Shown in pieces: positions 47,441 through 61,261 of a stretch of DNA of 64,000 nucleotides. The notes under the pieces were generated by a model. The model made no database searches, was not told the origin of the DNA, and saw only the letters and a program-made list of their open reading frames with translations. Numbering within the stretch: position 1 is the first letter of the stretch; the number at the start of each line of letters is the position of its first letter. Source of the stretch: Isoetes taiwanensis (taxonomy: Eukaryota > Streptophyta > Lycopodiopsida > Isoetales > Isoetaceae); NCBI GenBank assembly GCA_021234155.1, contig JAJEKV010000020.1, positions 20,513,018-20,577,017 on the forward strand, written 5' to 3'. The translations under genes and the position numbers were made by a program.

Positions 47441-48050
47441 TTTTATATTTTATTTTATTTTTTAAATAATAACCCATTCAGTTGTTTTGGGGATATGGTC
47501 TATGGTCTTAGGAATGGTGATTTATGCGTCCAAATTAAACCCCCGTAGAACCCTTATTATTGTGCTACATGTTCAAAAGGAGATGCACCCTGGACTACCG
47601 CAGATCGGATCTGTCCATCTTAAGTCCAGATCGTATGATGGAATCTCTGGGTGCTCCCTGGACCACTGCAGTCGTCGGATCCATCCATCCTATAGCTAGA
47701 TCGTATGCCGAGACCTCTGGGTGATCGTATGATGGAATCTCCGATGCTCCCCGACCATTGCAAATACGCCGGATCCATCCATATTATAGCTAGATCGTAT
47801 GTCGAGATCTCTGGGTGCCTCTCTTTTCGATTATATAGAATAGAATAGAATAGTTTTTTTATCGTAATTTATGATTGGGGGTGCCTATGATTTTGAAATA
47901 TGTAATACAGGATTGTCTAAGGCTTTGGAATATGAAATATGGGGGCTCGAACATCTACCAAAATAATTCAATATCCTAATAACAATGCTTTAACCAATGC
48001 AACCGGGGAGGTAATATGTTTGTTTTTCCTATTGTATCTATTTTTTTTTT
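47405..48050 (+). repeat. Dispersed repeat R, complete tandem copy
   Basis: It runs from TAATATGCTTATTTTTTCTA through TTCAGTTGTTTTGGGGATAT, three GATCGTATG-containing sub-units and GGGGGTGCCTATGATTTTGA to TAATATGTTTGTTTTTCCTA. The same edge sequence is found at both ends about 600 bp apart, so R copies lie head to tail. A short AGAAT microsatellite (47837-47856) sits inside. Confidence 0.8.
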
Positions 48051-49920
48051 AGCGCAACAGCCCAACCACGGGTGTCACCTTATCTTAATTCTTAGCCTAT
48101 TCACATGTCTCTAAAAATGACTTGGAGTCTAGTCAAACCCTTGGATCTCGATCTATATAAAAGAATGTCCAAGAAAAATAGTTGCTAGTGGCCTTTCGCA
48201 AAGATCTTCCGGTCTCCATCCCTGCCATTTTGCATCTCATTCTAACCTACTGTAGTTGGAACAGACATTATTCTGATATAATAACAGCCAGCATGAAAAG
48301 ACAGCATGAAAAGACACAATGCATATGTATATAAGTGTGGTATTTGTAGTAAAAAAGGAGACTGGGATACGCTACGGACTGAGGGGTCTAAACCCCGCCG
48401 TAGGCCAGGATAGCGAGGGCACGACCCTCCAACTGGTTCCCGAATCACCAAAATGACTGAAGGAGAGCCTAAAGGCTTTAATAAATAATAGCTTACAAGT
48501 GCTCTTACATCAAGTGCTTGAGGATGTGTTGCAGATTATGTGAAGACCTCTATAGAATAATCAAAAACCATGTTTGGGACTCTACAAGAAGTTTTGCCAA
48601 CTGCAGAATGTCCAACAAAGTGGAACAGGAAATAGCACAATCAATTATGCTGCAGGCCTTCAAAAAACTCGAAGATGAGGATGCTCATCTAATCAGGTTT
48701 TTTCATTTGAATTGAATAGCTAGTAACACACAAAACAAGGGAAGTGTGATACCACTATCTGCATAATCTGGATAATTGATCTTTTCATTCTTTTATCATC
48801 ATTAGGTATAAATATAGATTGGCTGTTGTAAGATATGAAATTGGACGGTTTCTTTGCACAATGCATCAGTTCTATCAACATAGTATATGCATGCTATGTA
48901 TGAAATTAGGAAGTTTCTTTAGACGCTTTACACTAATATAAATCTGGACTATTAGGCAATGACTACATAAGTTGGGGATTGTGTTAACATAGTGTAGTTA
49001 GAATATTTCAAGATGGTTTATAAACACGGACCTTTGGACACGTGATGTTATGTTGACAGTAATTACTACATATCCATAGCTCCGGATTGGAGCTCTAATA
49101 AGTACTAATCAGTTTAGTTTAGAGTTTTTGCAGCCTAACAATAATGGCGTGGGAAAAATCCAAAATCCAGAATGACCCTCAAATCTGGGCATACTCCATA
49201 GCCAAGAATGTAGAAATGGGGGGCATGCGATGGTGGTGGCAGCAGGCTATAAGGATGGATGTTCAAGAGGCAGCATGGGAATGGCAATGGCAGCATGGGA
49301 ATCCAAAATCCACCAGATGGAGAAAGGATGTGGCAGCGGAAATCCAAAATCCAAAATGATGGAAAAAGGATCTGATACTTATTTTGGGCATTAGTGAGCC
49401 CATTACTATTAAGTTTTTCCAAAACCCTTCTTAGGGTTTTTTAATCCCCGATAGTAATCGGGTGCATTAATGTAGTCCGTGCCGCTATGCGACTCTGCAT
49501 TGTCACACGACACCACTATTGGGCACCAAGACTATGCAGAACAATTGTAAAAGGAAAGGAACTAAGTGTCGGGTCGCTGAGGGGCCTCCCGAATCACCAC
49601 CGTGATAGAGCGGGTACAACCCACCTACCGGTGTTCTATTTCCACATTCGAAAGTGTCAGCGCCAAAAACTTAGGGTTCATAATCTGGCCCAATACTAAA
49701 GGTGGGACAGTGGAATCCACAATGTGTACAACTCAAAGTTGTTGATAGTGAAGCATCACTGCACGACCACGATGCCGAAGTAAAGCGGGATGCTGGTAAT
49801 AATAGAAAAAGTCACCCTTCTAAAAAGGCTACATCATAACAAATATGATGTGCTAACAAATGCCTTTCGTGGAGCTCGCCCATGCTACACAAGTCCAGAG
49901 GTCCTCAAGCACAAGGGACA
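48051..49920. other. Gene-free stretch
   Basis: No recognisable coding frame. TCCCGAATCACC occurs near 48438 and 49590 in GC-rich patches that may be parts of one repeat. A Trp/Gln-rich frame at 49144-49359 comes from repeated GGGAATGGCA words and is not convincing. Confidence 0.45.
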
Positions 49921-49924
49921 TTAA

Positions 49925-49993
49925 TGTATTCTATTCTATTCTATTCTATTCTATTCTCTATTCTATTCTATTCTATTCTATTCTATTCTATTA
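49925..49993 (+). repeat. (TATTC)n microsatellite
   Basis: About 13 pentamer units with one interruption (TTCTCTATTC). It is the same unit as the array at 23489. Confidence 0.9.
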
Positions 49994-51082
49994 TCCTCTT
50001 CTGCCTTTCATTTTTCAATCTTTCTTTTATCATTTTGCTTCTCTCCATTGTTTTGGTAAGTAATAGCAGGATATGTTTGTTATTAGGGATCTATTCTTAT
50101 GTTTCTTCCCGCATTTAAGAGTTTTTGCCCATTTCTTTCTGGCATCTGCGTGATGGAAGACGTATATGATGTCTTTCAAGAATTTCTTCTCGCTTGTGGT
50201 CTCGTTTTTTATTTGATTCTGCAATTTCCTATTTGTATTTGATTCTTCTCTCTTTCAAGCAAGGTATTGTGGAGAGCGGACAAACTGAAACAATGCTTTC
50301 CTTTATGGAGTTGTTTCGATTGGCAGTTCGCTATTGAATTAGAGGCTTAGAATGACAAATTATTCGTAAAATTATGCCTCCGGTTCAAACTATCATGAAC
50401 CTACGCAAAAACAAGGAAAATACTTGGAAAATATGCAAGAAATATGGAGGAAATATGCCAAGGTTGGCGAAAAAATCTAATATACGAACAAGAATCAAGA
50501 GTACAATGGCCGGAAGGCAAGCAGGAACATGTCTAGAAGGCTCAAGACTGGCGTTGAACCGGAATGGTTCGACAAGAAGGAGGTGCCTTCTTATATATCT
50601 ATGCCAACGGCCAGGATCGCGACACTCCAACGGGTGAGATCATGCCTTGTGTCGCACATGCATATTCTAGTTACTCTTGGAAACAGCCCCACATATGAGA
50701 AAGATGTGAGGGATGTCTTCAGTAAGTATTGGTAGCCCACTATATCAAAGTATTTGGACCTCCGCATCTATACAGCCATGAAGAGCCATGTTTATGCAGG
50801 TGCTGCTGTGATCAAAACCCGGATGCAAGAAGAGGCTTGCTCTGCCAAGCTAAGGACAGTAAAGGTCATTTCAATATGGCAATGGCAGAAGCATGTCTAT
50901 GTGTATTCTGTACCCTCACCGTCATGGTCAGAGGCAGGGGCAGAAAGTCCAGCATCACAACTGTGTTCTAAGTTAACTTTCTCCTTTCATCTACATTTTA
51001 GGGTTATACTTCCCTGTAAAAAAGTACTTTTTGTTAACTTATAAGTTATAATTAATATACATATACGCTTTCAATAAAAAAA
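49994..51082. other. Gene-free stretch
   Basis: Short frames up to about 96 codons on the plus strand do not resemble known proteins. GGTAGCCCACT at 50735 repeats the start of the SINE-like unit at 51088. Confidence 0.4.
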
Positions 51083-51150
51083 AACGTATTGGTAGCCCAC
51101 TTGGTAAAGGTGTGTTACTTGCAACTAGAAGGTTGCAAGTTTAAATTATA
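51083..51150 (+). repeat. tRNA-derived SINE head
   Basis: TTGGTAGCCCACTTGGTAAA resembles a polymerase III A box region, and AGAAGGTTGCAAGTTTAAAT a B box region about 30 bases later, spaced as in plant tRNA-derived SINEs. The B box is degenerate and no tail is defined. Confidence 0.5.
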
Positions 51151-51242
51151 TCTTGTGCAACTACTGTTTTGCATCCATGTGACAACCATCTTTTGTACAG
51201 ACGAGTATAATGTTCGTATGATACGAATATCCATATGGTCGT

Positions 51243-51446
51243 CACACTCCCTTAGAGTTCCCGAGATTTGATCCATATTCCTTCCTAGATTCCGGTCCCT
51301 CCTCCTAGCTGACATGTCTACGTTCCTTCTGATCAATAGGCCGCCACACTCCCTCAGAGTTCCCGAGATTTGATTCATATTCCTTCCTAGATTTCGGTCC
51401 TTCCTCCCAGCTGACATGTCTACGTTCCTTCTGATCATTAGGCCGA
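51243..51446. repeat. 102 bp tandem repeat, two copies
   Basis: CACACTCCCTTAGAGTTCCC starts near-identical units at 51243 and 51345. The period is a multiple of three, and the minus frame reads a 34-residue repeat (RRNVDMSA, DRNLGRNM, QISGTLREC) inside a 132-codon frame. Confidence 0.9.
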
Positions 51447-51882
51447 CACACCACCGAGGAACTCGCTTTGAATTATAAACTTTAAGGGACCTTCTACAAA
51501 GATATCTTCCCACTTTATACCCTATTATTATCTATTTATCATAAATTACCTTATTGCTTATCCTTAGTATACTCGTATATTCATTGTAGCAGAAAAAACT
51601 ACCACACATTGCCGAACATTCCTACATCCTATGGGAATAACATTAGAACAAGAGGATCCAATTGAGATCTAACCGGGGAAATATCATTATAGTACGAGGT
51701 TGTACTCCTCCAAATTGTACACAAAAGAACTGACCAAAGATCTCACATTGCAGAACTTTCCATATTGATTCCTAAATATCATATATACTCAATCTCTGAT
51801 GTAATCGCCATTTCTACCCTTGCAAAGCTTCATCTCGGTTTTCTTATAGGAGTAACACATGGGGCTCCCTTGTTTACTGAAA

Positions 51883-52220
51883 CTAGTTCGTGATGAAGTA
51901 TTGCTTCAGGGCATTATTCCTCCAGACCTCTATTTTCTTCAACAAATTCTCCAGCATCATACAACGGATTACCTCTTTCTTGAGCTTGTATAAGTAATTT
52001 AGGAGCTCATCCTCATCCATGGCTTCCTCTTCATTTTTTACCCCTTCTGTAGATGCTCCCACCTTATCTAAACAATCCACACAGTCTCGAAATTCAGTTC
52101 TTGGTTTCTTTTAAACTTCCTCAACACCTCCGTTTGCAGGACATTTAGCTCATTCACAATTGTTTGTGCCACGGCCCTTTGCATTAGCAGACCATTCTCA
52201 CTGCCTTGGAGCCGAGTGAC
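51883..52220 (-). pseudogene. Orphan coding-like fragment cut by the copia element
   Basis: Minus-strand frames read LQGSENGLLMQRAVAQTIVN, ELNVLQTEVLRKFKRNQEL and, in the next frame, CLDKVGASTEGVKNEEEAMD, LLNYLYKLKKEVIRC and a stop at 51883. The helix-rich, acidic/basic composition looks like a real C-terminal exon. A GTGTG versus GTG difference near 52083 would explain the frame break. The reading frame ends abruptly at the copia LTR (52221), so the rest of the gene may have been separated by that insertion. I do not recognise the family. Confidence 0.45.
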
Positions 52221-52424
52221 TGTTGAAGACATCACAGTCTGACACTTGGCATACATCACAACATGACAGTTGGCAGCATGCAGAGCCGTTGTTATTCTGT
52301 TTCCCATTTACTGTTTTATGTCTGATTCATGATTCGCTCCAAGGAGCTCACTGTCTTTAGTTCCAACTCCTGAATCAATAGATCAGTTGTTTGCTTTGTA
52401 CTCGTTTCTCGCTTTGCTCTCACA
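52221..52424 (+). repeat. Copia 5' LTR
   Basis: From TGTTGAAGACATCACAGTC to GCTTTGCTCTCACA, directly followed by the primer-binding site. Matches 56723-56928. Confidence 0.88.
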
Positions 52425-52436
52425 TGGTATCAGAGC
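52425..52436 (+). promoter_or_regulatory. Copia primer-binding site
   Basis: TGGTATCAGAGC, complementary to the 3' end of initiator methionine tRNA, directly after the LTR. Confidence 0.93.
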
Positions 52437-52473
52437 ACAGCTCTTGATCAAATTCGTGATATCAAGAGAGGTC

Positions 52474-53711
52474 ATGTCTGCAAGAACGAGCAATATGACA
52501 TCGGTATTGAATCCTAGTATGGCCCTTTTACGTCCTCAAGCCTTTGATGGCAAAGGCTACGATGGATGGAAAAGGATGGTAACACTGTATTTGAAGGCAG
52601 AAATGCTATGGGAGGTAGTCGATGGCAGTGAGCCACGACCTGAAATTACGAAGGCAGATGATCCAGCCCAACAAAAGGCTCTTCTGCTATGGAAGCAAAA
52701 AGATAGCAAGGCATTGGCATGTTTTGCCCTATGCCTTTCCAAGAATGTATTGCAAGTAGTTGGGGGGGAATTAGACAAGAGCAGCCGGAATCTTTGGGAT
52801 TTTCTCAAGATCCGTTATGGCATGAGATCTGAGGTAGAATTACTGCAGATTCACCAAGAGTTGGAAAACCTAAAATTCCAAGATGGCCATGACATTCGTC
52901 TCCATGTAGCCAAACTTCAAGAGAAGTTTGATCAACTGGCTAATGCTGGACCAGACCATGCTCTTTCTAATCCACAGAAGAAGTTACGTCTCTATACTTC
53001 TCTTCCATCCACATGGACACATACTGTGGAACTCATGATGACATCCCAGAAAACAGCATCTTGGGATGACATTGTTGAAGACCTGGTGGAGATCTCTCTT
53101 ATGCACAAGCAGCGTGGAGACCACAGCAAGCCTGAACAGGCATGTGTGGCACAAGCAAAGAATTCATCCAATTCTCAAAATCGAAGGCCCCCTCTTGCTC
53201 TGATGGCACACCTCTTCGGAAAGATCAATGCAAAAATTGTATGGGATTTGGACAATATGCACATGAATGCCCCAGCAAGCCATATCGAGGATCATCCTCT
53301 TCTTCCAATTCTTCTCTCTCTAATGCTGTGAAGGACGCTTCTGGTACCCCTGCTTCAACTACCAAGAAGACAAATGAATCTGCCCATATGGTTGAAGCTT
53401 TGACTCTTACAGAGGAGAACTGTCTCATGGAAGAAGCCTGTATTTATGAAGCGACGAATTTTCTCATGGAAGAAGCATTTATTTCTGAAGTTGGATACCT
53501 GGAAGACCAAGCATATTTTGCAGATACTCCTGATACTCCAGTTCAAGATGTTACAAAATCTCATGTTCTGACAGTAGATTCGGCTTGCACGTCCATTATG
53601 GTGAACCGTCCTGAATTTCTTGTGGATTCCATGCCCATCCATGGTGGTGTGCTCAGATTGAAGTCACTGGCAAAGGCATATTTCATCTCCCTCTTCTTGA
53701 AGGGTCCACTA
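52474..53711 (+). pseudogene. Copia gag and protease region, frameshifted
   Basis: From the ATG at 52474 the frame encodes a copia gag (QAFDGKGYDGWKRMVTLYLK, DHALSNPQKKLRLYTSLPS). Near 53185, in a run of five C, it must shift to keep the nucleocapsid knuckle CKNCMGFGQYAHEC, where the canonical His after the second Cys pair is Gln. The protease active site is in LTVDSACTS (about 53574), with DSA for the usual DSG. Another one-base shift near 53660 (AAGTCACTGG for AAGGTCACTGG) is needed to join the integrase frame. Confidence 0.88.
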
Positions 53712-55105
53712 TGAATTTCCCAAATGCTTTACTAGTTCCAAGCCTGTGTAAAAACTTACTGTCTGTTGCAAAATTGGCCGACCAGGGACTGGTAACTTTC
53801 TTCACTTCTGATTCAGTTTTGTTGTTTCCCAAAGACGACGTTATTTCGGGAACTCCTATTGCCAAAGGTAGCAGGGTTGGGAATCTTTATGAGATCCCTA
53901 TTCCTTCCACAGATCAAAGTTTTCTTACAGAAACCTCCCCATGTTCTCTCTTGCTTTGGCATCGCCGTTTTGCCCATCTTAACATTAAGAGTCTCAGGTT
54001 TTTGACCCATCGACATCTTATATCAGGCATTCCCTCTCTACTTTTGGTTGACCTTGGCATTTGTCATGCATGCATGCTTGGCAAACATGCACGCCGCACC
54101 TTTGCTGCTATTGAGCATCGAGCAGATGCAATCTTGGAACTTGTTCACTCAGATTTATGTGGTTCCATGGAGGTTCTTGGTCACACTGGCAGCAAGTATT
54201 ATATTTTCTTTATTGATGATCACGGCCGACGCGTGACCATCTATTTTCTCAAGAGGAAGAGTCATGCCTTAGAAGCTTTCAAGATGTTCAAAGCTTCAGC
54301 TGAAAATCAGACTGGGAGAACCATCAAATGCTTACACACAGATGGTGGTGGTGAATACATCAGCAATCTCTTTCAAGATCTTTGTCGCTATGCTGGTATC
54401 CATAGGCAATACACCACTCACCACACTCCTCAACAGAATGGGGTCGCCGAAAGGAAGAATCGCACCATCTGTGAGGCTGCCAAAAGTCTTCTCATCCAGG
54501 GACATTTGGATCGAACGTTTTGGGAAGAGGCTGTTGCAGTTGCTGTTCACACTCAAAATCTTTCCCCTACAGTGGCAGTTCCTGATTCAACACCTCATGA
54601 AGCTTGGTTTGGAACCAAGGCTGATGTCTCTCATCTTCGTGTATTTGGGTGCACCGCTTATGCTCAGGTACCCAAAGATCTCAGGTCCAAATTTGCAGAC
54701 AAGAGCATACAGTGCCGATTTGTTGGTTATTCTTCAAACCATAAAGCGTACAAGTGCTGGGATCCCGCTACAAAGAGCATAATTGTAAGTACTGATGTTC
54801 ATTTTGATGAATTTCGCATTCCTGGACAGATTGAGGATGCAGACTTCATCGATTTGGGGCTACTCGTATCTGATCCTCCCAAGTCTTTCATTGACCAAGA
54901 AGCAGCCCGCTTAGCTCGTGCCTCCATTTCTGATCCTTCTTCTTCTGTTTCACATCCACCGTCACTCATTACCCATGAATTCTTGCCCAATGATGATGGT
55001 CGTATCTCTGATCCACCTGCACCCATTCCTTCTGATTCAATCCCTGCCACCGAACCCTTGCTTCCAACACTAGTTCCCCTCAACGCATTCACACACCGTC
55101 CTTGA
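53711..55105 (+). CDS. Copia GAG-pre-integrase and integrase (464 codons)
   Basis: Integrase inserts the element's DNA copy into the host genome. This uninterrupted frame has the GAG-pre-integrase domain with LWHRRFAHLNIKSL and the HHCC-type end CHACMLGKHARRTF. The integrase core keeps all three acidic residues: Asp in HSDLCG, Asp in HTDGGGEY and Glu in GVAERKNR. VFGCTAYAQVPKDLRSKF then follows, plus a Pro/Ser-rich linker. The frame stops at 55105, before the reverse transcriptase. The Met at 53711 is not a natural start; the protein belonged to a polyprotein. Confidence 0.92.
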   Translation: MNFPNALLVPSLCKNLLSVAKLADQGLVTFFTSDSVLLFPKDDVISGTPIAKGSRVGNLYEIPIPSTDQSFLTETSPCSLLLWHRRFAHLNIKSLRFLTHRHLISGIPSLLLVDLGICHACMLGKHARRTFAAIEHRADAILELVHSDLCGSMEVLGHTGSKYYIFFIDDHGRRVTIYFLKRKSHALEAFKMFKASAENQTGRTIKCLHTDGGGEYISNLFQDLCRYAGIHRQYTTHHTPQQNGVAERKNRTICEAAKSLLIQGHLDRTFWEEAVAVAVHTQNLSPTVAVPDSTPHEAWFGTKADVSHLRVFGCTAYAQVPKDLRSKFADKSIQCRFVGYSSNHKAYKCWDPATKSIIVSTDVHFDEFRIPGQIEDADFIDLGLLVSDPPKSFIDQEAARLARASISDPSSSVSHPPSLITHEFLPNDDGRISDPPAPIPSDSIPATEPLLPTLVPLNAFTHRP

Positions 55106-56722
55106 AAGTCATTGAAAATGCTGAAGTAAGCTTAGCTGAATGGATTTGTTTGACTAGTTTTGATCAACCTCCCACCATTCATGCTGCTCTCACCAGCCCA
55201 GAAGCCTCCTCTTGGCATACTGCCGCTCAAAATGAGCTCAGTTCTATGCACACTAATCATGTCTGGGATCTTGTTCCTCCACCCTCCGGGCCCCCCCATT
55301 GTTGATTCCAAATGGGTCTTGTCCAAGAAATACAAAGCCGATGGTACCTTGATAGGTACAAAGCCGCACTTGTCGCTAGGGGTTTACCCAAATCCATGGC
55401 GGATTACGACGAGACATATTCCTCTCATATATCCACATGACCAGCCAAGGCACCATCCTTGCTCTTGCTGCTCAAAAAATGATTGGGAAATCATCCAATT
55501 GACGCCCAGACGCCTTTCTCCATGGCGACTTGCAAGAAGAAGTGTTCATGCGACAGCCACCAGGCTTTGAAGACCCACGTTTTCCCCATCATGTCTGCCA
55601 TCTCAAGAAAGCCATTTATGGTCTGAAACAGGCTTCCCGTGCTTGGTTTCAGAAATTTGATTCCGCTTCTTCAAAAACCGCAATTCACTTGTTCTTCTAT
55701 CGACTTCAACGCCTATCTCCGCCACAAGCACCTCCAGCCCACTATTCTTGTTCTTCTATATGTTGATGACATGCTCATTATTGACATCCCCCACCGCCTT
55801 TGAGGACCTCAGATACCCATCTCTCGCCACCACTTTCGATGAAGTATCTTGGTGATGCTAACTATTTCTTAGGTCTCCACATCCAACGCAATCGCCACAC
55901 CGCATACTTCATTTACATCAAAGACTTGTACATTCAAGAGATTTCTTCACCGCTTATATGCAAGATGCTCGACCGCCTCGCACACCCATGGAGCCCAATC
56001 TTAACCTTTTTGATGACCCTCCCATTGCTGGTTCATCTCCCCGATCTCCCTTTCCTGGCCCCTCATTGGCTCTTTTGATGTACCTCATGGTCTCAGACTG
56101 CCCCCGATTCTTTTTGTCATATCACCCTCACCAGCCTTCAATGACAAATTCATAGATTATCACCGAATCTTGCCAAACGATTCTTCGCTATCTTCAAGCT
56201 ACACCACATCATGGTCTTTTTACTCACCGGCTCTTATTCCCAGCCTTTTTACTTTTGTAGATGCTAGTCATGGCACAAATTCCTCCGGGTCGATCTACTA
56301 CAGTCATTGTTTTCTGCTACATGGAGGACTCATAGGTTGATCACCAAAAGCAATCCATCGTTGTACGATCTTCTCTGAAGTCGAGTACTTGGCTCTTTTC
56401 TCATGGCACTCATGATTTGGTAGCATATGATCGCCTCATCCACTTTGTCATGAATCGTGTTGCTCATCCTATTTCAGCTTTTGATTGACAACACAAATGC
56501 TATCAATATGGCCTTAACCCCGCCATCGCACCCCTTATTCTAATCACATACCGCCACTTCCATTATATTCACAACGATTGAAGAAGGATTAGTTCAAATT
56601 TTGGCTACCATTTCGACTAGTCACAACAATGCAGATATGCTTTCACTAGAGCCCTTCCTCGATCTCGCTTTCAAACATCGTGAGGCTCTTGGCATTTCCT
56701 CGCTTTTGCATCGCTTGGGGAG
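55106..56722 (+). pseudogene. Copia reverse transcriptase and RNase H, many frameshifts
   Basis: Pieces in all three frames line up in copia order: [60 protein letters not shown] at about 55758, MKYLGDANYFLGLHIQRNRH, and VDASHGTNSSGSIY for RNase H near 56260. The frame changes every 100-300 bases, mostly by one or two bases. TTGGGGAG before 56723 is a weak polypurine tract. Confidence 0.88.
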
Positions 56723-56928
56723 TGTTGAAGACATCACAGTACCGACACTTGGCATATATCACAAAGATGACAGCTTGGCAAAGATGCGTAGCCGTTGTTA
56801 TTCTGCTTCCCATTTACCGCTTTATGTTCGATTCATGATTCGCCCAAGGAGCTCATTGTATTTAGTTCCAACTCCCCGAATCAATAGATCGGATGTTTGC
56901 TTTGTACTGCTTTCGCTTTGCTTTCACA
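56723..56928 (+). repeat. Copia 3' LTR
   Basis: From TGTTGAAGACATCACAGTACC to TTTGCTTTCACA, matching 52221-52424 with scattered substitutions and short indels. Confidence 0.88.
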
Positions 56929-57477
56929 AAGGACCACCATGTCTCTTGTGAAAGAACACCGATGAATCCCGCCACACCTTTGTCGCATAATCCTTCTCGC
57001 CCCCCCAGACCCCCCAATGATATTTTTAAAACGTGAAATTTAAAATAATGCAATTAAAAGAGCCACACTTTGGGGCCACTATAAATTTGTTGGTCTAACG
57101 TAAAACCTAGACTATGATAGATGATCTTGTCTACACTTAATATTTAATATGTAAAATTTGAATGGTTCATTGCATACCAATGGTTTATAAACCCTCAAAA
57201 AGCTTTGGGGTAGAAATTAACCATATCTCAATATCAACATAACGTTATTGGGTCCAAAATCTTGTTTAACGTTACATTGCATTGCAAGTATAAAGGAGCT
57301 GCTTTCAGAAATTCCAGCTGATAGAAATATTTCTGGTTGCCTAATAGCATTAGTTGATCACCAAGTCAGGACTTTGAGAACAAAATCCTTCAAGTTTCTT
57401 AAAACATTCTTGCTTACTCATAATGTATTATCCGATCATGATGATCCAGTGATCAGAGGCTAGGCTGATGTTCTTAG
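56929..57477. other. Gene-free stretch between copia and GH1
   Basis: It contains an eight-C run near 57001 and AT-rich DNA, and presumably the 3' untranslated region of the minus-strand GH1 gene near its right edge. Confidence 0.4.
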
Positions 57478-59891
<2,414 letters not shown>

Positions 59892-61255
59892 GCTTAGTTG
59901 CAGGAAATGGAAGCAGATGGAGAAGCATTATTTGATGAAAAGAATTTCGTGGGGTGAAGAAGAGAATCTGAAGGAATCTATTGCGCTGCGAGAATTTCCC
60001 AGCAGATTCATGGAACATCAACAGGTAAAAGATCTTGATCTTTCACTCCCAGGACGAATAAAAAAGTCAATAAAACGATTAGGTCTTTGCAACCACTGTT
60101 GGAGAAAGTTTTCTTCCCTTCTAGAAGGATTTCCTGGATCTCCTCCTGTCGTTTGTAGTATGTTTTCTGTTCGCACAAAATCAGAAACTAATATTTTTGG
60201 GCTGAGAGGCCCTGGCACTTGACACGTACAATTTTTCGCTCATTTCTAAAACCTTAAAAAAAGAAAAATTACATGGTCGACACGTAACAGGGGACGACAG
60301 ATTTTCCAAGTTAATCGTCTCTGTTCTTAAATCATTTTTTATTCTCTTTTAGGTGGAGCAAGCGTAAGGCTGACCCTCTCTGCAAAACGACCGGTGCTAA
60401 GAGTAGTACCAGGATAATCCCTTATTTAGAGTGCCATCTGATGTTTTCATGCATTTCTCGTTCCTCTGCTCTAGCTTTTTACTGTTGCCGGCCAAATTCT
60501 CATTGCAATGGGAAGAAAGAAAGGTAACCTTAACTTGGCCACGAGGAAGAAGATTGAAGATGAGAAGAGACAGAATGCCAAGCGCAAGAAAGTATTTGAT
60601 TTCCATGTGCCTGTATGTTCTGCACAGATAAGGTTGGTTTGATACAAATACTCCTATGTTATGCACAGATAAGGTTGGTTTGGATACAAATACTCTATTG
60701 GCAGTGCTATGGGGAATCTGATGGGGCTTGAAGGAAACAAGTGTGTTGATGTAATTTCAATGACAATACCATTGCCTCTGATGCTGAGGTAGAAATTATT
60801 GGTTCCAAGGTTTAACCAAGGCAATCAGGCTTCAAGCATCACACTACCATGGAGACCAACAACTACACACCAAATCTAGAGACATCGGTCCTATTCAAGC
60901 ATTTCAGGTTCGAGATCTTGTAACTTATGTTGTGCCTATGAATTAATGTCCCCCTAAATAGGTGGGGTATAGATTTAATAAAAGGTCTATCTAGCATTCT
61001 TAAAAATTAATCTAGACAGATGCTTCATGTTTTTAAGGAAATAGTCCTACCTTATCTTTTATTGGTCGGTTTTAACTAGACCCTAAAAATGGGTACAAAT
61101 CAGATGTTTAAACCCCTCAAAAAATTAACATATGTTTAAATCCCCACAAACTTAACATGTAATATGTAGGTTTCATGTCCTAACATCTTTTCCTATATCA
61201 TCCATGTAGAATTATATGCATTGCTATCATTGTTTTAATTTATAGTGATATTCTT
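59892..61255. other. Intergenic stretch, with one small coding-like frame
   Basis: From the ATG at 60510 the plus frame encodes a short basic peptide (MGRKKGNLNLATRKKIEDEK and onward to about 44 residues) that looks like a protein N-terminus, but no later exon is recognised. The rest shows no gene. The 5' flank of the GH1 gene is at the left edge. Confidence 0.4.
60622..60700 (+). repeat. 41 bp tandem duplication
   Basis: GCACAGATAAGGTTGGTTTG and the following ATACAAATACTC occur at 60622 and 60663 with one inserted base. Confidence 0.85.
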
Positions 61256-61261
61256 TGTTCA

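Larger units (their letters stand above)
52221..56928 (+). mobile_element. Ty1/copia LTR retrotransposon, 4.7 kb, inactive
   Basis: Two LTRs of about 205 bp begin TGTTGAAGACATCACAG and end CTNTCACA. The order inside is gag, protease, integrase, reverse transcriptase, RNase H, which defines copia. The frame is broken in gag, between protease and integrase, and many times after 55105. The LTRs differ at many positions, so the insertion is not recent. No matching 5 bp duplication is seen: GTGAC precedes the left LTR and AAGGA follows the right. Confidence 0.93.

Noticed and set aside
49144-49359. Trp/Gln-rich 71-codon frame
   Set aside because: Derived from repeated GGGAATGGCA words; no similar protein known to me.
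52221-56928. Five-base target duplication for the copia element
   Set aside because: GTGAC and AAGGA on the two sides do not match, and shifting the LTR edges by a few bases does not produce a match.
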